From positions 1 through 64,000 of the forward strand of contig NZ_LMLP01000001.1 of NCBI RefSeq assembly GCF_001421965.1: DNA of 64,000 bases, read 5' to 3'. The notes under the pieces are model-generated. The model was not told the origin of the DNA, ran no database searches, and worked only from the letters and a program-made list of their open reading frames with translations. The DNA comes from Sphingomonas sp. Leaf67 (GTDB lineage Bacteria > Pseudomonadota > Alphaproteobacteria > Sphingomonadales > Sphingomonadaceae). The translations under genes were made by a program, and so were the position numbers. Positions 1 to 8,279 of this stretch are shown piece after piece (the stretch's first letter is position 1; every line of letters begins with the position of its first letter).

Positions 1-61
1 GCTCTAAGGCCTGTTGAGTTTCAGGATTCCATTGGTTGGGATTTTCTGATTCACGCTGCGG

Positions 62-430
62 ATGGACCGATCTGTTCTGACCGACGCCCAATGGGCGAGG
101 ATGGCGCCCCACTGCCATGGCAAGCCGGGTGATCCCGGGCGTAGCGGCGGCGACAACCGTCTATTCGTCGAGGCGATCCTGTGGGTCGTGCGGACAGGCA
201 GTCCGTGGCGCGACCTGCCAACGGGCTTCGGCAACTGGAACACGGTGTTTCGTCGTTACCGGGATTGGGTGAAAGCCGATGTTTTCAAGCGGCTGTTCGA
301 TGCCTGCTCCGAGGAGCCGGACATGGAATATGCGATGGTCGATGCCACGATCGTAAAAGTCCACCGCCACGGACAAGGCGCAAAAGGGGGACTTGCAGCC
401 AGGCCATCGGCCGCTCGAAAGGTGGCATGA
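62..430 (+). CDS. IS5-family transposase, first frame (OrfA)
   Basis: This 122-residue frame is the N-terminal half of an IS5-type DDE transposase, which cuts and joins the element's ends. It has the DUF4096-like start (LTDAQWARM, then SPWRDLP and FGNWNTVFRRY) and the first catalytic aspartate in the VDATIVKVHRHGQGAKGG segment. The protein leaves frame just after a run AAAAGGGGG at 382-390, where homology continues in the -1 frame. The last residues (ARPSAARKVA) are therefore an out-of-frame tail if frameshifting does not occur. Confidence 0.85.
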   Translation: MDRSVLTDAQWARMAPHCHGKPGDPGRSGGDNRLFVEAILWVVRTGSPWRDLPTGFGNWNTVFRRYRDWVKADVFKRLFDACSEEPDMEYAMVDATIVKVHRHGQGAKGGLAARPSAARKVA

Positions 431-813
431 CGACCAAAATCCTCGCGCTGACCGACGCGCTGGGCAATCTCGTCCGCTTCGTCCTCATGCCGGGACAGCG
501 GTTCGACACCGTTGGCGTCGAACCGCTGGTCAAGGGCATCGAGTTTGGAGGTATGATCGCGGACAAAGCCTTCGACAGCAATGCCATCATCGCCGACCTC
601 AACGAGCGCGGTGCGCAAATCGTCATTTCCCAGCACCCACGCCGCGCCAGACCGATCCCTATCGACCTCGACATCTACAAGTGGCGACATCTCATCGAAA
701 ACTTCTTCTGCAAACTGAAGGAGTTCAAACGCATCGCCATGCGTGCCGACAAAACTGACACCAGCTTCTCCGCCGCTATCTACCTTGCCGCTGCCGTCAT
801 CAATTCACGGTGA
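388..813 (+). CDS. IS5-family transposase, second frame (OrfB)
   Basis: C-terminal half of the DDE transposase, probably made as a fusion with OrfA by -1 ribosomal slippage at the A4G5 run ending at 390. It reads on through QAIGRSKGGMTTKI; an independent ATG lies at 427. The second catalytic aspartate is in the ADKAFDSN segment and the glutamate in ENFFCKLKEFKRIAMR. The stop at 811-813 lies inside the right inverted repeat. Both halves look intact, so the element could still be active. Confidence 0.82.
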   Translation, partial: GTCSQAIGRSKGGMTTKILALTDALGNLVRFVLMPGQRFDTVGVEPLVKGIEFGGMIADKAFDSNAIIADLNERGAQIVISQHPRRARPIPIDLDIYKWRHLIENFFCKLKEFKRIAMRADKTDTSFSAAIYLAAAVINSR

Positions 814-826
814 ACCTCAACAGACC

Positions 827-1885
827 CTAGTTCAGGTGGATGAAGAAACGGGGGTCACGTCAGTCCGAACGCTGTTGATCGACGAGAGCAATCAAATCCC
901 GTCGATACTACGGCAGATCGCGGTTTCGGCTGCCGGGGCGGGACTGGCCTGGGCCATGCACCTTGTCCTGCGCCGAATTAGCCCGATCACGACCACGACC
1001 AGGTTAATCTGGATCGCCGGTCTCAGCATCCTCGCGGGATGCCTTTTCGCTCTCATCAATTCGTTCGCGTTCTATGTGCTTTCCTTATTCACCAACGAGC
1101 TATGCGTCGATGGAACGGTGTGCACGCCTGCGTATCTGTGGTTGGTTGCCAAGGAATATTCGGTCAACTTCTTGTTCGTGTTCGCCGCTTGGGGTCTGCT
1201 CTATCTCTGGCTGGAATCGGCTGCGCAGACCGCAGCGGTGGAACGCCTTGCCAGTCGTGCCCGCGAGCAGGCGAGCAGGCGAGGCTCGCCGAGATCCGCG
1301 CGCTTCGCTATCAAATTAACCCGCACTTCCTGTTCAATTGCCTGAATTCTCTGGCGACGCTCGTCAATCGTCGGGACGTGTCCGAGGCGGAGGGCATGAT
1401 CGGCGAGTTCAGCGCCTTGCTGCGCTACGGGCTGGCCGCCGATCCGGTAGCCGAGGTCGAATTGGCTGACGAGGTGGACATGCAGTTGCGCTACCTCACG
1501 CTCGCGCGCCGCCGGTTCGCGCATCTGATGACGGTGACCATCGACGTCGACGATGACGTCCGCCACGCCCGGCTGCCTGCGCTGATCCTCCAGCCATTGG
1601 TCGAGAATGCGATCAAGCACGGCGTGGCAATGACGAGCGTCCGTGCTGCTTTAGATACGGGCGTTCCGGTCCGACGCGAACATGCTCGTCGTCCGGATCG
1701 AGGATGACGCGTGGTCTGGATCACCGTCGGACGAGCCGGCGACGCTGATCGGACTGGGCATCGGGCTTTGCAACGTCACCGAGCGTCTGTTGGCCCGATT
1801 CAGCAATGCCGGTCGACTGGTCGCGCGCACGCTGCAGCGCGGCGGCTTCCGATCCGAGTTTACAGTGCCGCTGGTGTCGTCGTGA
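827..1885 (+). pseudogene. LytS-type sensor histidine kinase, truncated by IS and frameshifted
   Basis: Remnant of a membrane sensor kinase of the LytS/YehU type. The 5' end is missing because the IS ends at 826. Surviving parts are several transmembrane segments (about 900-1230), the His-kinase core with RYQINPHFLFN (about 1305-1340), the N-box LVENAIKHG (about 1600-1625) and the C-terminal ATPase end (GIGLCNVTERL). Two frameshifts separate these. The first coincides with an 8-bp tandem duplication (GAGCAGGC twice, 1265-1280). The second is near 1655, where two bases appear lost. The end overlaps the regulator start (GTGA, 1882-1885), so kinase and regulator were once one operon. Confidence 0.88.
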
Positions 1886-2607
1886 CAGCTGCGCCCTTCA
1901 CGGCCGTCATCATCGAAGATGAACCTTTCGCGATCGAGGGCGTGCGCCGGTTCTGCGCGCGGTCCGGACAGGTACGGATCGTCGGCGAGGCGGTAGACGC
2001 GCCAACCGCGCTGGACCTGATCACCGAAACCCGGCCACAGGTCGTGTTCCTCGATATCGCAATGCCCGGGTTGAGTGGTCTGGAAGTCGCCGCCGAGGTG
2101 TGCGCGCTGCCAACGCCACCGCGGATCGTGTTCATCACTGCGCACGACCACTTCGCCAAGGAGGCGTTCGACCTTGCCGTCGTCGACTATGTGTTGAAGC
2201 CGATCGTCCCCGAACGTATCTGACGGACACTAGATCGTCTGACCGCAACTCTGGCGCAGGATTCAGCGATCGCCAGCGCCCCATTGGATTTCTGGGTACC
2301 ATATCGCGGATCGGTCATCCGGTTGGCCACCGATCGGATCGAACGGATTGAGGCCGAACGCGACTATATCCGGATTATCGGCGAAGGCCGGTCCTATCTG
2401 CTTCGCGCGACTCTCGGCGATATGGAGAGCCGCCTCGCTTCACAGTCGTTCGTGCGCATCCATCGGTCCACGGTCATCGATCTGACGCGCATAAAGGGAA
2501 TGCGTCATGTCGGCGCAGGGGCGTGGGTCGTCATCGACGCCGATGACACAGAAAGGCCAGTGGGTCGAAACTATTTGAGCGGGATTCGTCACCGCCTCCG
2601 GCTGTGA
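1882..2607 (+). pseudogene. LytTR-family response regulator, interrupted by in-frame TGA
   Basis: Receiver domain (1894-2220) with the acidic pair in IIEDE, the phospho-acceptor aspartate in VVFLDIAMPG and the conserved lysine in DYVLKPI. After an in-frame TGA at 2221-2223 the same frame continues into a full LytTR DNA-binding domain (about 2284-2607; motifs IERIEAERDYIRI, FVRIHRSTVID). Readthrough would restore a protein of about 241 residues, so a single nonsense change has split it. The partner kinase is also broken, and the whole two-component system is judged inactive. Confidence 0.86.
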
Positions 2608-2796
2608 GCGTCGATCGAAAGTTACCCGGTTTTGCCAAGGCTGGTGCTCATCCATCTGACCGGATGCGCCTTCGCAGACGAGCCGGCGAAAGCCATGCGC
2701 CGACCTGCCCGGCCCGCTATAGCAGCAGGACCGATGTTGACACACAGCCTCAAGCCCCTCGACCGCGGCGGGACGCCGATCCCGCCTTCGTCATCA

Positions 2797-3120
2797 TCAT
2801 CCTCGATGGCGGTTCGTCCGGGCGATCGTCGCCAACCGGTTGAGCGCGGATCTCGCGCCTTGTCCTGCTGAGCGAAACGGGCAAGGGCTATGCGCCCTAC
2901 GCCTCTGGACGGGGCTGACGACCGCGCCCTGCCTTGCGAGCAGGCTGGCAAGCTGCTCCGCATCCGCCATGTCGCCGTAAAGAGCGGTGATGCCCGGCAG
3001 CGTCGTGATCCTGTCCACACGACGCGCGATGGCGGTGACGCTATGGCCGCGGTCCGACCGTTTTTTCAGGATGCACGCGCCACCGTTTCCTGATGCGCCG
3101 ATGAGGCCGATCCTGGCCAT
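2797..3120 (-). pseudogene. NAD(P)-binding (NmrA/YwnB-like) protein, N-terminal fragment
   Basis: The first 70 or so residues look like the Rossmann start of an NAD(P)H-binding epimerase-like protein: MARIGLIGASGNGG (glycine-rich loop), RGHSVTAIARR and ITALYGDMAD. After about residue 72 the sequence becomes Arg/Ser-rich with no family resemblance. The frame ends at 107 residues against roughly 210 for the family. The rest of the gene is not visible downstream (2608-2796), so this is a truncated, probably non-functional remnant. Confidence 0.65.
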
Positions 3121-3141
3121 GATTCAGCGCTTCGAAAAGGT

Positions 3142-3891
3142 TCAGTGCGCCTGACCGTTCAGCCGTTCCAGTGTCGCGGCGAAGCGGTCGTCGCGCTCGG
3201 CGAAGCGCAGCGGATGGACGCGCTGGACCAAGATCTCGGCCGGGGTCGGCTCCTGCGCAAACAGCGCCATCACCTCGTCGGCGAATGCGTCGAGCGGCTG
3301 ATAGCCCTCCCGCGTCGACTGGCCGGGGGTGAGTTCGGTCTGGACCGCGGGCGGCGCGAGCTCGATGACCTCGACCCGGCCGGACAGCGCGGCGCGCAGC
3401 GACACGGTGTAGGAATGCAGCGCGGCCTTGGTCGCCGAATAGGTCGGGGTCGCGACCAGCGGCACGAAGGCGAGGCCGGAAGTGACGTTGACGATCGCCC
3501 CGTTGCCGCGCGCGACGAGGTGATCGACCAGCGCGTCGGTCGTCCGGATCGGGCCGAGCAGGTTCGTCGCGATCGTCGCCTCCGCATCGCCAAGGTCGCG
3601 CGCGGTATCGAGCGACTCGACGCGCATGATGCCGGCATTGTTGATGAGGACGTTGAGGTTGGGGAAACGCTCCGTCACCGCGGCGGCGAACGCCGTGATC
3701 GCCCCCGCGTCATCGGCATCGAGCGTCATCGCGTGCATGTCCGCCCGCCCCGCGATCGTCGCGTCCAGCGTCGCCTGCCGCCGTCCGGCGACGATGACGG
3801 TGTTGCCCAGATCGTGGAACCGCTGCGCCAGCGCCGCGCCGATGCCCGATCCGCCGCCGGTGATGAGAATGGTGTTGCCGCTGTGCTGCAT
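3142..3891 (-). CDS. Short-chain dehydrogenase/reductase (DltE-like)
   Basis: A 249-residue classical SDR, expected to be a cytosolic NAD(P)-dependent oxidoreductase; the substrate cannot be told from sequence. The N-terminal TGGGSGIG cofactor loop, the NNAG motif, the catalytic serine (NVTSG) and YSATK (Tyr-x3-Lys) are all present. The start at 3891 (MQHSGN) is preferred because it places the cofactor loop near residue 12; an upstream extension is Arg/Ser-rich and looks non-coding. It lies just downstream of the YceI gene on the same strand (10-bp gap), so co-transcription is likely. Confidence 0.85.
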   Translation of the reverse strand: MQHSGNTILITGGGSGIGAALAQRFHDLGNTVIVAGRRQATLDATIAGRADMHAMTLDADDAGAITAFAAAVTERFPNLNVLINNAGIMRVESLDTARDLGDAEATIATNLLGPIRTTDALVDHLVARGNGAIVNVTSGLAFVPLVATPTYSATKAALHSYTVSLRAALSGRVEVIELAPPAVQTELTPGQSTREGYQPLDAFADEVMALFAQEPTPAEILVQRVHPLRFAERDDRFAATLERLNGQAH

Positions 3892-3901
3892 GGCGATGTC
3901 C

Positions 3902-4462
3902 TCAACCCGTCTTGCGGGCGTTGATGGTGATGTTGACCTTGACCGCGGCCGCGACCGCATCGACGCCGGCGAACTGCCCCTGCCCCACACCGAACCAGCG
4001 TCGGTCGATTGTGAGTATGCCGCGCATCTGGGCGGCGTTGCCGTTGATCGCCAGCTGGAACGGCAAGACGACCGGCCGCGCCACGCCGCGGATCGTCAGC
4101 GTCCCCGCCGCCTGATAGCGGTTGCCGCCGAGGCTCTTGAACGACTTGGACACGAAGGTCGCGCGCGGGAAGGCGCGGACGTTGAACCAGTCCGGCGTCG
4201 GCAGCGATTCGTCGCGCGAGGCATCGCCGGTCGCGGCGGAGGCGGTGTCGATCACCGCCGCGACGCTCGACCCGGCGAGGTTGGCGGGATCGAACGCGAT
4301 GCGCGCGTCGAACCGGCGGAAGCTGCCGTTGATCGCCTGTCCGTTCATGCTGGCGACGAACGCGACCTGCGATCGGGCCTTGTCGATCGTCCATGACGGG
4401 GCGGGCGCGGCGATGGCGGGGGCGGCGACCAGGACGGCGGCCATGATGGGGAAGTAACGCAT
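3902..4462 (-). CDS. YceI-family periplasmic protein
   Basis: A 186-residue YceI-domain protein, a lipocalin-like fold that in other bacteria binds polyisoprenoid or similar lipids in the periplasm. An N-terminal signal peptide of about 20 residues (MRYFPIMAAVLVAAPAIAA) precedes the typical opening (WTIDKARSQVAFVASMNG). The middle and end carry the usual LTIRGVARPVVLPF and DRRWFGVGQG-type strands. It follows the cytochrome b561 gene by 7 bp. The YceI-b561 association is common and suggests a shared redox or quinone-related role, which is inference. Confidence 0.85.
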   Translation of the reverse strand: MRYFPIMAAVLVAAPAIAAPAPSWTIDKARSQVAFVASMNGQAINGSFRRFDARIAFDPANLAGSSVAAVIDTASAATGDASRDESLPTPDWFNVRAFPRATFVSKSFKSLGGNRYQAAGTLTIRGVARPVVLPFQLAINGNAAQMRGILTIDRRWFGVGQGQFAGVDAVAAAVKVNITINARKTG

Positions 4463-4469
4463 GGTTCGA

Positions 4470-5051
4470 TTATCCTCGGTCTGCGGTCGGCGTGCTGGCC
4501 AGGCCCGGAACCATCCGGCCCAGGACGCCGTCACGCGTGATGAATTGATGCTTGAGCGCCGCCGCGACATGCAGCGCGATCAGCGCCGCGCCGCCCAGCG
4601 CGAGGTACAGGTGCGCGCCACCGCCGATCGCCTCGACCTGCGCCTTGCCGGCCGCATCGAGCGAATGGAGGACGCCGATGTGCGGCCACGGGATCGTCTT
4701 CCACAGCAACGTCGGGATGTTGTACGGGCTGACCGACACCATCGCCCAGCCGGTCAGCGGCATGCCGATCATCATGACGTAGAAGAACCAGTGGGTGGCG
4801 CTCGCGACGCGGTGCTCCCACGGCTTCATCGGCGCGACCGTCGGCGGCGGCGGATTGAGCAGCCGCCACGCCAGCCGCGGGACGCTCAGCACCAGCACGG
4901 TGATGCCGATCGACTTGTGAAGCTGGAACATGTCGAACTGCGCCATGCCCTTCAGATAGCCCATTCGCCAGCCGAGCAGCAGATTGGCCAGGATCAGCAC
5001 CGCGATGGTCCAGTGCAGGACCATGGCGACGGCGGAATAGCGGGTGCGCAT
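4470..5051 (-). CDS. Cytochrome b561 family protein
   Basis: A 193-residue inner-membrane di-haem cytochrome b561 of the bacterial CybB type, expected to move electrons between the quinone pool and the periplasm. Four hydrophobic segments are seen. Candidate haem-ligand histidines are H13 (VLHW), H45 (QLHKSIG), H87 (THWFF) and H147/H161 near the C-terminus. It sits between two YceI genes on the same strand. A GC-rich hairpin separates it from the upstream YceI gene, so it may be only partly co-transcribed with it. Confidence 0.88.
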   Translation of the reverse strand: MRTRYSAVAMVLHWTIAVLILANLLLGWRMGYLKGMAQFDMFQLHKSIGITVLVLSVPRLAWRLLNPPPPTVAPMKPWEHRVASATHWFFYVMMIGMPLTGWAMVSVSPYNIPTLLWKTIPWPHIGVLHSLDAAGKAQVEAIGGGAHLYLALGGAALIALHVAAALKHQFITRDGVLGRMVPGLASTPTADRG

Positions 5052-5077
5052 GGAGGATCCCTTTCCGAAGTGATGAC

Positions 5078-5104
5078 GCCCCGCCCGGCCGCGCCGGACG
5101 GGGC
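5078..5104 (-). terminator. GC-rich hairpin between YceI and cytochrome b561 genes
   Basis: A 12-bp stem with one G-T type mismatch (5078-5089 against 5093-5104) and a 3-nt loop, lying directly after the stop of the YceI gene on the minus strand. There is no clear U-run, so it may act as an attenuator or RNA-stabilising hairpin rather than a strong terminator. Confidence 0.4.
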
Positions 5105-5119
5105 ATCGCGAGCGAACGA

Positions 5120-5734
5120 TCAGCTCTTGTACTCGAACGCCGCGCTGATATTGATCGTCGTCTCGTCGCTGACCAGCGGCGCGTATTTGCTGACGCCGAA
5201 ATCGGTCCGCTTGATGACGCCGCTGCCCTTGAAGCCGAGCGTATACGCCTTGTTCATCGGGTTGGTCGCTGCCGCGGTGAAGGTCGCGTCGAGCGTCACC
5301 GGCTTCGTCACGCCGTGCAGCGTCAGGTTGCCCGCGATCCGGGCGGTCGTCGCGCCGGTGCGCGTTACGGTGGTCGAGACGAAGCGCATCTCGGGGAACT
5401 TCGCGGCGTCCAGCCAGTCGGCGGAGACCAGTTCCTTGTCGAGTATCGCGTTGGTCGTCGAGACGGTGGCGACCGGCACCGCGACGTCCAGCTTCGTCGC
5501 CGCCACGTTCTTCGGATCGATCGTCAGGCTGCCCCTGGCGCCGGGGAAGGTGCCGAAGAATTCGTTGATGCCGAAGTGGTTCACCCCGAACCGGACCAAC
5601 GTGTGATAGGTCTCGACGGTGTAGGTGCCCGCCTTCACGGTGGCGGGACCCTCGGCCGGCGCGGTCTGGGCCACGGTCGCGGTGGTCGCGGCGATGGCGG
5701 TGATCGAGAGTGCGGCGGCAATCAGTGTCTTCAT
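5120..5734 (-). CDS. YceI-family periplasmic protein (second copy)
   Basis: A 204-residue YceI-domain protein with a clear signal peptide (AALSITAIAATTATVAQTA). The mature part opens with AGTYTVETYHTLVRFGVNHFGINEFFGTF and ends with DFGVSKYAPLVSDET, both typical of the family. It is closer to canonical YceI than the smaller copy at 3902-4462. It is the first gene of the YceI-b561-YceI-SDR group, so the region upstream (5735-5913) should hold the promoter. Confidence 0.88.
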   Translation of the reverse strand: MKTLIAAALSITAIAATTATVAQTAPAEGPATVKAGTYTVETYHTLVRFGVNHFGINEFFGTFPGARGSLTIDPKNVAATKLDVAVPVATVSTTNAILDKELVSADWLDAAKFPEMRFVSTTVTRTGATTARIAGNLTLHGVTKPVTLDATFTAAATNPMNKAYTLGFKGSGVIKRTDFGVSKYAPLVSDETTINISAAFEYKS

Positions 5735-5826
5735 GGCGGTTTCCCTTTTCGGCGGCGGATGCTTCGTAACCGGCAGCGATGCTATGGGGTATATGCTGGC
5801 GAAAGCGCGTCCCGGACAGACGAATA

Positions 5827-5857
5827 GTTTAAACCAGATCGTTCGATCGTTTCGAAC
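5827..5857 (-). promoter_or_regulatory. Two palindromes upstream of the YceI/b561 cluster, possible operators
   Basis: GTTTAAAC (5827-5834) is a perfect 8-bp palindrome. GTTCGA-N5-TCGAAC (5841-5857) is a perfect 6+6 inverted repeat. Both lie 93-123 bp upstream of the YceI start, in the only intergenic space before the cluster. They have the size and symmetry of dimeric regulator sites. No regulator gene is adjacent, and the neighbouring DNA is eroded. Confidence 0.4.
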
Positions 5858-5916
5858 AGTGCCGGTCTCGCCGGCCGGGGGACATGGTGCTCGAAGACCG
5901 GTCTGCCGAACGGATG

Positions 5917-6285
5917 CTATCGAGCGAGCAGCGACGAAAGACGCCGGTCCTTGTCCAGCAACACCACGATGTCGGCGCGTTGCCGTATCTCTTCGAGGAT
6001 GTGCCGGGTCAGCCTCTCATAGTGGACGATGAAGCGGACGACCTCGGTATCCTTCATGACGCCCCGACCCTCGGCACCACTGCGTCGCAGCGCCCGTTCC
6101 TGCTCCAGTTGCCAGTCGAGCATCACGTCTCAGCCCGGCGCGGCCAACAGTATCAACAGGTCGATCCGCGCGAACAGTGATCGGTAGGGCTCTGCCAACA
6201 TCCCGTTGACATATGCCCGCCATGTCCCGTCGCGGTCTTCCTCTTCCTACAGCCTGTTGACCGGTATGGCGAGCGCCGCCGCCGC
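5917..6285 (-). pseudogene. C-terminal remnant of a D-glycerate-3-kinase-like P-loop kinase
   Basis: In one minus-strand frame the segment reads LAIPVNRL, stop (TAG, 6247-6249), EEEDRDGTWRAYVNGMLAEP and so on to LLAAPG, stop (TGA, 6130-6132), then DWQLEQERALR, HYERLTRHILEEI and RADIVVLLD, ending at 5917. These motifs resemble the C-terminal part of kinases of the glycerate 3-kinase type. The N-terminal P-loop half is absent and two in-frame stops interrupt the rest. At about 6285 the sequence switches to a truncated old-yellow-enzyme gene, so the two were joined by deletion. Confidence 0.62.
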
Positions 6286-6452
6286 CCGACACCCCCTTCC
6301 GCCGGGCGCCGGTAATAGGCGGCGATGTCCGCCTCCGGCACGCCGCCAGGCGACCGCGACCGGGTCATCGGCGCCATGACGATGCGGTTGCGGATCGGCA
6401 ACGCGCCGATGGTGCCGGGCTGGAACAGGATGTCGGAACGGAGGTCGGTCAT
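6286..6452 (-). pseudogene. Old yellow enzyme (NADH:flavin oxidoreductase), N-terminal fragment
   Basis: From ATG at 6452 the frame reads MTDLRSDILFQPGTIGALPI, then RNRIVMAPMTRSRSPGGVP and AAYYRRPAEGGVG, the unmistakable first 55 residues of an OYE/NemA-type flavoenzyme. Resemblance ends at about 6286, and an Arg-rich out-of-frame tail follows. The FMN barrel (about 300 residues) is missing. It is fused end-on to the kinase remnant, which indicates a deletion. Confidence 0.75.
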
Positions 6453-6514
6453 GCGCAAACTGCTTTCTGGAACAAGGGGGGAGCAGGGCGCGACCAGGCC
6501 GCGCGCGGGGGCGC

Positions 6515-6697
6515 TCACCACACCGCCATGCCGCCATCGACCTTGATATCGACGCCGGTCACGAACGAGCTTTCGTCGGATGCGAGGAACAGCGCGACAT
6601 TGGCGGCGAAGCGCAACGCCGCCTCGCGCCCGATGCTGCCGCCGGAGCCGGTGATGATGCACGCCTTGTCCTGCAAACGTCCCGCCATGTCCGTCAC
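6515..6697 (-). pseudogene. Short-chain dehydrogenase with large in-frame internal deletion
   Basis: The 60-residue frame starts like an SDR ([20 protein letters not shown]) and then jumps straight to a standard SDR C-terminus ([16 protein letters not shown], then VDGGMAVW). Roughly 190 residues, including the catalytic Ser and Tyr-x3-Lys, are missing without loss of frame. It cannot be an active enzyme. It lies 13 bp downstream of the intact SDR at 6711-7454, on the same strand. Confidence 0.8.
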
Positions 6698-6710
6698 TCC
6701 GAAAAAGGGT

Positions 6711-7454
6711 TCAGCCGACGCGATATTGTCCGCCGTCGACGACCACCGCCTGTGCGGTCATGAAGGCGGCGTCGTCGCTGGTCAGGAACAGCACCGGACC
6801 GACGATCTCGTCGGGTTCGGCGAAGCGCTGGATCGCCTGCGCCTGCCACACCGCGCGGCGGGCTTCCTCGCCCTGCGCCTCGGTGGCGACGGTATGCGTC
6901 AGTCCGGGCAGGATCGCGTTGCAGGTGATGCCGTCGGCGGCAACATCGTTGGCCAGACCGCGCATGAAGCCGATGATGCCCATCTTCGATGCCATGTAAT
7001 GGCTCATGCCCTGCACGTTCAGGCCGATCGAGTTGGACGAGATGCCGACGAACCGGCCCCAGCCCCTGCGCCGCATCGCCGGCACGAACTGTTTGGCGGA
7101 GAGATATTGCGCGTCCAGATTGACCGACATCGTCCGGCGCCACGTCTCGAAATCGAGGTCGTCGATCGGGTGGTTGGGATAATAGGCCGCATTGTTGACG
7201 ACGATGTCGACGTCGCCGAATGCCGCCGTGGCGGCGTGTTCGATCGCCGCCCAGCCCGCGGGGGTGGAGATGTCCGCTGCGACGCCGACGGCCGCTCCGC
7301 CGATCGTCGCGACGGTGGCGTCCGGCGGCGTCATGTCGGCGATCACCACGCGAGCGCCGCGGGCCGCCAGACCGATCGCGATCGCCGCCCCGATGCCTCG
7401 ACCCGCGCCGGTAACGACCGCCACGCGGCCTGCATGTGTCGGGAAATTGTCCAT
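6711..7454 (-). CDS. Short-chain dehydrogenase/reductase (FabG-like)
   Basis: A 247-residue classical SDR with TGAGRGIG cofactor loop, NNAA motif, active-site serine region (GISSNSIG), YMASK (Tyr-x3-Lys) and the typical C-terminal VVVDGGQ. The start at 7454 (MDNFPTHAG) is chosen because the loop then falls at the normal distance; the upstream extension lacks family similarity. Substrate unknown. It is the only complete gene in the run of dehydrogenase/OYE remnants at 6.3-7.5 kb, which may once have been a small catabolic operon. Confidence 0.83.
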   Translation of the reverse strand: MDNFPTHAGRVAVVTGAGRGIGAAIAIGLAARGARVVIADMTPPDATVATIGGAAVGVAADISTPAGWAAIEHAATAAFGDVDIVVNNAAYYPNHPIDDLDFETWRRTMSVNLDAQYLSAKQFVPAMRRRGWGRFVGISSNSIGLNVQGMSHYMASKMGIIGFMRGLANDVAADGITCNAILPGLTHTVATEAQGEEARRAVWQAQAIQRFAEPDEIVGPVLFLTSDDAAFMTAQAVVVDGGQYRVG

Positions 7455-8003
7455 CTGGCTGCCTCTTCGAAAGCTGTGAATGCGTTCCGGCATGGCAGTT
7501 CCCACGCTTTGAAAATGCCGGGAAGAGATCAAGTTTCGACGCTTGCGTTCGAGATATTCGGCAAGAGCCGGTACTCCATAGCGGCAAGACGTGACTCGCT
7601 CCGTGTTGCCTCCGGACGGCGATAGGGACGGATGCCCGGCGACTGGAAATCAGGACGGCATATGCCAAGAACCCGCAGTGCCGGTGGGCTGCGCGGTATC
7701 GCCCAGGCGATCGGAGCGGGTTAGGGATGGCCTGTCGTATCCGCTTCGGGCGTCGTGCGTCCAAGGGTGACGCGCAGACGACGTGCGTGGGATTGGCGGC
7801 CCGCCCACCTGTCGGACCGATGCCCGGCGCGATCGTCGGTCAAGCCGTTGGCTGCTCGTTTCGACAACGTGAGCAGCTTGGCGTGAAAATCGAAAGGTCG
7901 GCAATCGCCAGCCGGGTCGAGAAATCCGAGAAATTCGGCATGATCTGCGTCCTGGTCGAGGGTTGACCGGAGACGCTGCGTAGCATTTCAGCGTAAGGGT
8001 GGA
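7455..8003. other. 549-bp intergenic region, no recognised gene
   Basis: This is a divergent intergenic region between the SDR (minus strand) and the metal-sensing operon (plus strand). Open frames exist on both strands but none shows family motifs or a convincing ribosome site. The right part must contain the promoter of the cnrYXH-like/cop operon. I could not identify its -35/-10 elements with confidence. Confidence 0.5.
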
Positions 8004-8279
8004 ATGGATGCTATGATCGACGATCTCGACCAATCGCTGCGCCGGCTGTCGCACGTCACCGACGATCCGCGCCTCGACGCGCTTGCCCCGACCGTGTTCG
8101 CCCGGATGCGGGCGGATGGCGCGGCGCGTGCGGCGGGCGTGCGCCTGGCCGGGGTCGCCGCGATCGGGGCGGTGACCATGGGGCTGATCGCCGCCGATCC
8201 GATCCCGCGTCCGCAGCCGGCGGCGACCTTCGCTGACGACCTCGCGCTCGCGCCGTCGACGCTGCTGGCCGGCCGATGA
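8004..8279 (+). CDS. CnrY/NccY-like membrane anti-sigma factor
   Basis: A 91-residue protein with an N-terminal cytoplasmic stretch (DDLDQSLRRL, DDPRLDALAP), one central transmembrane segment (about residues 45-63) and a short Pro-rich periplasmic tail ending APSTLLAGR. Size, topology and tail resemble CnrY of Cupriavidus, which holds the ECF sigma factor at the membrane. Gene order Y-X-H matches cnrYXH. ATG at 8004 (AAGG five bases upstream) or 8013 could be the start. The stop overlaps the next start (ATGA, 8276-8279), so translation is coupled. Family assignment is by layout more than sequence. Confidence 0.65.
   Translation: MDAMIDDLDQSLRRLSHVTDDPRLDALAPTVFARMRADGAARAAGVRLAGVAAIGAVTMGLIAADPIPRPQPAATFADDLALAPSTLLAGR

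Larger units (their letters stand above)
8..826 (+). mobile_element. IS5-family insertion sequence, complete
   Basis: About 819 bp bounded by imperfect inverted repeats: the left end (8-23) and the right end (811-826) match at 14 of 16 positions and both contain CTGTTGAG. CTA lies immediately outside both ends (4-6 and 827-829), consistent with the short CTAR target duplication of IS5-group elements. Inside are two overlapping transposase frames. The element truncates the sensor kinase gene that begins directly at its right end. Subgroup (IS427-like) is inferred from size and the two-frame layout. Confidence 0.88.

Noticed and set aside
7727..7966. 79-residue plus-strand ORF upstream of the metal operon
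   Set aside because: No family resemblance, no ribosome site, and composition unlike coding neighbours.
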